Assembly (NCBI GenBank): GCA_010365205.1
Contig: JAAFGU010000016.1
Location: 1 to 17,589, forward strand
DNA: 17,589 nucleotides
Direction of reading: 5' to 3'
Source: Aromatoleum sp.
GTDB taxonomy: Bacteria; Pseudomonadota; Gammaproteobacteria; Burkholderiales; Casimicrobiaceae
The notes below the pieces were generated by a model. It was given only the letters and a program-made list of their open reading frames with translations. It searched no databases and was not told the DNA's origin. Shown here piece after piece: positions 14,917 through 17,589 of the stretch; the stretch's first letter is position 1; every line of letters begins with the position of its first letter. The translations under genes were made by a program, and so were the position numbers.

Positions 14917-14937
14917 GCGGCCACGTGCCGCATTTTT
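14917..14937 (+). terminator. Terminator-like hairpin just after the sigma-54-type promoter
   Basis: A 5-bp GC stem (GCGGC/GCCGC) with a CACGT loop is followed by ATTTTT. It lies between the predicted transcription start and the DUF1328 ribosome binding site. It could stop read-through from the regulator genes upstream or act as an attenuator; the stem is short, so the call is weak. Confidence 0.3.
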
Positions 14938-14955
14938 CCGAAACGGGAGGTCATC

Positions 14956-15126
14956 GTGTTGCACTACGCCGTGGTTTTCTTCGTCGTGGCCCTCGTGGCT
15001 GCACTGTTCGGCTTTGGCGGAATCGCGGCCGGCGCCGCGGAAATCGCGAAAGTCCTGTTCTTCATTTTCCTCGTGCTGTTCGTCGGCAGCCTCATCTGGG
15101 GCCTGATCAACCGGCGCACGCCTTAA
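14956..15126 (+). CDS. DUF1328 (YtjA-like) small membrane protein
   Basis: The product is 56 residues, from a GTG with GGGAGG about 6 bases before it. Two membrane spans are visible (about 3-24 and 32-50) around a glycine/alanine-rich turn, with FGFGGIAAGAAEIAKVLFFIFL matching the DUF1328 signature closely. Members are small inner-membrane proteins, often stress-linked, without an assigned biochemical role. It is the first gene of the operon, 12 bases before the ElaB-like gene, and the sigma-54-type element at 14887 is directly upstream. Confidence 0.92.
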   Translation: MLHYAVVFFVVALVAALFGFGGIAAGAAEIAKVLFFIFLVLFVGSLIWGLINRRTP

Positions 15127-15138
15127 TCGGGAGTTCTC

Positions 15139-15540
15139 ATGCAAACCTCTACGAATTACACCGACAAAACGAATTACACCGACAAGGCGGTCGCCGCTGC
15201 GGGCGACGCCGCCAACCATTTCCGCGAAGGCGGCGAGGCGCTCGGGCGCTCGAAGGATGACCTGATGAAGGAATTTCAGAAACTCATCGGCGAAGGCGAA
15301 GCGCTGTTGAAGTCAACGACGACACTGTCCGGTGAAGCGCTTGGCCGGGCACGCGAAAGCTTCCGCCTGCAACTTGCCGACGCCAGGACGCGGGCGGGCG
15401 AATTGTCCGACGCCGCGCGCGAAAAGGGCCGGCAAGCAGCGGTGGCGGCGGACGACTACGTGCATGCAAACCCGTGGCCGGCGCTCGGCATTGCCGCCGG
15501 CGTGGGGTTTTTGCTGGGCGCGCTGATCACGCGGCGTTGA
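15139..15540 (+). CDS. DUF883 / ElaB-YqjD family membrane-anchored protein
   Basis: The product has 133 residues; GGGAG lies about 6 bases before the ATG. Residues 20-105 are a long charged amphipathic helix region, and the C-terminus has the family's HANPWPALGIAAGVGFLLGALITRR tail-anchor (about 109-133). E. coli ElaB and YqjD are tail-anchored inner-membrane proteins that bind ribosomes in stationary phase. The N-terminus carries a tandem repeat TNYTDK-TNYTDK, encoded by an 18-base direct duplication (15151-15168 and 15169-15186, one base different). The stop codon is 5 bases before the next start, so translation is probably coupled. Confidence 0.93.
   Translation: MQTSTNYTDKTNYTDKAVAAAGDAANHFREGGEALGRSKDDLMKEFQKLIGEGEALLKSTTTLSGEALGRARESFRLQLADARTRAGELSDAAREKGRQAAVAADDYVHANPWPALGIAAGVGFLLGALITRR
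15151..15186 (+). repeat. Tandem 18-base direct repeat inside the ElaB-like gene
   Basis: Two adjacent copies of ACGAATTACACCGACAAR differ only at the last base. They keep the frame and duplicate the residues TNYTDK. The sequence is AT-richer than the surrounding code, which fits a recent slippage duplication. Confidence 0.95.
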
Positions 15541-15545
15541 ACGCG

Positions 15546-15965
15546 ATGGACCCCACACCGCAGTCATACCCGATCGATCGAGCCAGCAGTGTGCTGGCCG
15601 CCGGGCGCCGGGTGCTGGCAGCGGTGTGGAACCAAGCGGAGATCAGGCTCGAACTCCTCGCGATCGAACTGGCGGAAGAGCGCGCGCGGGCGATCGGGGC
15701 GTTGGTGGCGGCAGGGCTTGTCGTAGCATTCGGAACCGTTGCGGCCGCGTTTGCGGGCCTCGGCCTGCTGGTCGCCGTCTGGGACACTCCCAATCGGATC
15801 TGGGTCGCCGCGGGGCTGCCGATCGCATTCGTGATCGCCGGATTAGTCGCCTTGATGTTGCTTCGTCACCTGATCGGCCAGCAGAGCCCTCTCTTCCGAC
15901 ATTCGCTCGCCGAGTTGCGGCGCGATGCCGAGGGACTGCGTCCCAGCGTCGAGCCGGAAGCATGA
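15546..15965 (+). CDS. YqjE-like (phage holin superfamily III) membrane protein
   Basis: The product from the ATG at 15546 has 139 residues; the longer frame from 15474 overlaps the ElaB-like gene and is rejected. It has an N-terminal amphipathic helix (about 15-48, RRVLAAVWNQAEIRLELLAIELAEERAR), two membrane spans (about 52-77 and 83-107) and a charged C-terminal tail. The RLELLAIELAEE signature is typical of the YqjE family, which normally sits between yqjD/elaB and yqjK, as here. The stop overlaps the next start (ATGA), a mark of tight translational coupling. Confidence 0.9.
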   Translation: MDPTPQSYPIDRASSVLAAGRRVLAAVWNQAEIRLELLAIELAEERARAIGALVAAGLVVAFGTVAAAFAGLGLLVAVWDTPNRIWVAAGLPIAFVIAGLVALMLLRHLIGQQSPLFRHSLAELRRDAEGLRPSVEPEA

Positions 15966-16285
15966 CAGCGCCGGCAGCGCTGCCACTGGCGATGCGGCGG
16001 GTCCAAGTGCAGCGTCGCGCCACGCTGCAGCGCGCCGCGATCGGCGCCGCATGGGACGATCTGGAGATCGCTGCGGCGCGGGGGGAGGCGAGAACGAGGC
16101 GCGCGCTCGAATGGACGCGCAGGGCCTCGCGCGTTGCGATGCTCCTGGCTTCGTGGTGGACGTTGCGGCGCCTTCTGCGCGGAAGCATGGCGAGCCGCGC
16201 AATGGCGATCGTCGCGCTGGTCCGGGCACTGGTCGGCGCCGCGGGCTTGGCGGCCAGGTTAAGAGGAGGCAGAAGCGGTGAATAA
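15962..16285 (+). CDS. YqjK-like protein
   Basis: The product has 107 residues and starts in an ATGA overlap with the YqjE-like stop. It is very rich in Arg and Ala, with amphipathic helices and a weak hydrophobic stretch near 55-65 and another near 83-97 (AIVALVRALVGAAGLAARL). The N-terminal VQVQRRATLQRAAIGAAWD fits the YqjK pattern (R-R-x-x-L-x-x-x-a/R). Position third after ElaB and YqjE supports the call more than sequence does. Function is unknown; it probably associates with the YqjE membrane protein. Confidence 0.75.
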   Translation: MTAPAALPLAMRRVQVQRRATLQRAAIGAAWDDLEIAAARGEARTRRALEWTRRASRVAMLLASWWTLRRLLRGSMASRAMAIVALVRALVGAAGLAARLRGGRSGE

Positions 16286-16322
16286 CCCGCTGGCCGCGCG
16301 CGGCGATGCGGGCAAAATCTGA
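16278..16322 (+). other. Possible 14-codon leader ORF overlapping the AI-2E transporter start
   Basis: A strong AGGAGG (16264-16269) is followed 8 bases later by GTG and then 13 more codons (MNNPLAARGDAGKI, stop). The transporter ATG at 16306 itself has no ribosome binding site and lies inside this frame. It may be a coupling leader peptide, or the true start of the transporter disrupted by a one-base indel. Confidence 0.35.
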
Positions 16323-17415
16323 GGCGGCGCCGCAGCGGCCGTCTGCATCCCGGACAACACCCGCCGCAGCGCCGCCGACTCCGGCCGCGGCGGCAACGAT
16401 CGCCCGTCGCTGGACGATGGCGGCGGTGTTTCTGGGCGGGTTGTTCACGTTTGCATTCATTGGCATGCTGATCTTCGCGCGGCCCGTGCTCGTTCCGGTG
16501 GCCGCCTCGACGCTGCTCGCGATGACGCTGATGCCGACGGTGAACCGGATTCGCGCCTGGGGTGTGCCGCACGCGCTTGCCGCGACGCTGGTCGCCGGCG
16601 CGCTCGCTATCGCCCTCGTGGTCCTCGCCGAATTGCTGGTGGAACCTCTGGGCAAGGCGCTGGACGCGATTCCCGCGCTCGAAGGACTGGGCCAGCGGCT
16701 GTGGCACCTCGCCCGCGCCGTGATCGGCGCACCGTACACCGACTGGATATCCACGCAGCTTCAGGAAGCCGCTGCGCACGCCGATTGGGGCGCCCGGCTC
16801 TTCGCCGGCCTGTGGGAAGCCTCGGCGCTCGCGCTGACCACCGCCGTGCTGACATTTTTTTTGCTGGTCAGCGGCGACTTGTTCCTGCAAAAGCTGGTGC
16901 GGGTGTTGCCGCGGATTCGCGACAAGGTCAAGGCGGTGAAGGTGGTCAACGCGGTGCAGGAGGACGTGAGCCTCTATCTGGGCACGGTCACCTTGATCAA
17001 TGCCGCGTTGGGTGCAGTGGCTGGAACGATTTCCTGGTACTGGGAGCTGCCGGCGCCGCTGCTGTGGGCGGTTCTGGTCGCCGCATTCAACTTTGTTCCG
17101 TATGTCGGTGCGGTCGTCAACGTTCTGCTGCTGCTGGCGGCCTCCGCGGCAACGTACGCGACGCTGGGCGAAATTCTGACGCCGCCGGCGCTGTTCGCGC
17201 TGGTGACGGCGATCGAGGGGCATCTCATCACGCCCATGATCGTCGGCCGGCGCACCCAGCTCAACGCGGTCGTCGTTGTCGTCGGCCTGCTGTTCTGGGC
17301 GTGGGTGTGGGGCATCGCCGGCCTGGTGCTGGCGGTGCCGCTGCTGCTCGTCATCAAGGGCTTCGCCGCGCACATCGAACGGCTGGAACCCATCAACGAG
17401 TTCATGGGACGCTGA
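16306..17415 (+). CDS. AI-2E family transporter (UPF0118/PerM-like membrane protein)
   Basis: The product has 369 residues from the ATG at 16306; an in-frame ATG at 16417 is an alternative after a low-complexity Ala/Pro leader. Hydrophobic segments are near residues 38-60, 62-78, 90-112, 170-190, 223-245, 247-285, 293-312 and 320-350. The AI-2E signatures PVLVPVAASTLLAMTLMPTV (60-79) and NFVPYVGAVVNVLLLLAAS (262-280) are present, as are EGHLITPMIVGRRTQLN and the C-terminal WAWVWGIAGLVLAVPLLLVIK. Members are PerM-like permeases; a few export autoinducer-2 and others are sodium/proton antiporters, so the substrate is unknown. It is the last gene of the DUF1328 operon, 20 bases after the YqjK-like gene. 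The start has no ribosome binding site of its own. Confidence 0.93.
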   Translation: MRAKSEAAPQRPSASRTTPAAAPPTPAAAATIARRWTMAAVFLGGLFTFAFIGMLIFARPVLVPVAASTLLAMTLMPTVNRIRAWGVPHALAATLVAGALAIALVVLAELLVEPLGKALDAIPALEGLGQRLWHLARAVIGAPYTDWISTQLQEAAAHADWGARLFAGLWEASALALTTAVLTFFLLVSGDLFLQKLVRVLPRIRDKVKAVKVVNAVQEDVSLYLGTVTLINAALGAVAGTISWYWELPAPLLWAVLVAAFNFVPYVGAVVNVLLLLAASAATYATLGEILTPPALFALVTAIEGHLITPMIVGRRTQLNAVVVVVGLLFWAWVWGIAGLVLAVPLLLVIKGFAAHIERLEPINEFMGR

Positions 17416-17424
17416 CGGGCGGGT

Positions 17425-17441
17425 GGCGACGTTCCGTCGCC
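17425..17441. terminator. Perfect hairpin after the AI-2E transporter gene
   Basis: A 7-bp perfect inverted repeat (GGCGACG/CGTCGCC) with a 3-base loop lies 9 bases after the stop codon. No T-run follows, so it could end the operon with Rho help or protect the transcript end. Another weak stem before a TTTT run is seen at the window edge (17553-17587). Confidence 0.35.
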
Positions 17442-17589
17442 GTCGCACGCTTCGGCAAACGAGCGACAGAGGCCACACGCCGCTGCACGAGTCGCCTGCT
17501 CGTGGCCCGCGGGCAATCCTTGCGCGGCACCGCAGCGACTGCCGTGGCCGCTCTGCCGAACAAGCCAAAAAGGGCGGGGCAGGATTTTC

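Noticed and set aside
15474..15545. Longer start for the YqjE-like gene
   Set aside because: It would overlap the end of the ElaB-like gene in another frame, and the added residues are arginine-rich noise.
15643..17568. 641-residue open frame on the minus strand
   Set aside because: It lies opposite five well-supported genes, has Arg/Gln/His-rich composition typical of the antisense of GC-rich code, and shows no domain or ribosome binding site.

Overview
This is a GC-rich (roughly 65%) proteobacterial window. The gene families (entericidin-type lipoproteins, a DUF1328/ElaB/YqjE/YqjK set, a ClsC-like phospholipase D, class 1b SpeD, HisKA_3/NarL two-component proteins) suggest a Burkholderiales-like betaproteobacterium or a relative. 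That placement is inference: there is no rRNA or other taxonomic marker here. No tRNA, rRNA, insertion sequence, CRISPR array or prophage was seen.

Layout. Positions 1-4850: the 3' part of a BNR/VPS10-like beta-propeller protein with a C-terminal DUF5648-like module, a small lipoprotein of unknown function, and a heme A synthase (ctaA) of the COX15-like type. Positions 5089-6453: two genes on the minus strand, a 108-residue unknown protein and a transglutaminase-like cysteine protease. Positions 6790-7670: two divergent entericidin-family lipoprotein genes, one of them too short for ordinary ORF calling, with a clear terminator after the second. Positions 7873-10100: a phospholipase D/cardiolipin synthase-like lipoprotein converging on speD. 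Positions 10354-14700: a regulatory block with a small membrane protein, a CHASE3-HisKA_3 histidine kinase, a divergent sigma-54 activator without a sensory domain, a 36-residue membrane peptide, a NarL-type response regulator and a stand-alone receiver protein. Positions 14956-17415: a compact membrane-stress operon of DUF1328, ElaB/DUF883, YqjE-like holin-fold protein, YqjK-like protein and an AI-2E family transporter.

How it may work together. I found three sequences with the sigma-54 -24/-12 pattern (GG and GC elements at exact spacing). They lie before the minus-strand entericidin, before the plus-strand entericidin and before the DUF1328 operon. The window also encodes a sigma-54 activator with an intact GAFTGA loop but no N-terminal receiver or sensor domain, like PspF. 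The most economical reading is a local sigma-54-controlled envelope-stress regulon. Its activator sits inside a two-component cluster, and its outputs are small outer-membrane lipoproteins and inner-membrane proteins. A second repeated motif (TGTAGGA-N4-TCSGAC type) lies about 60-70 bases upstream of several starts and may be the operator of the NarL-type regulator. Both regulatory readings are inference from sequence pattern only.
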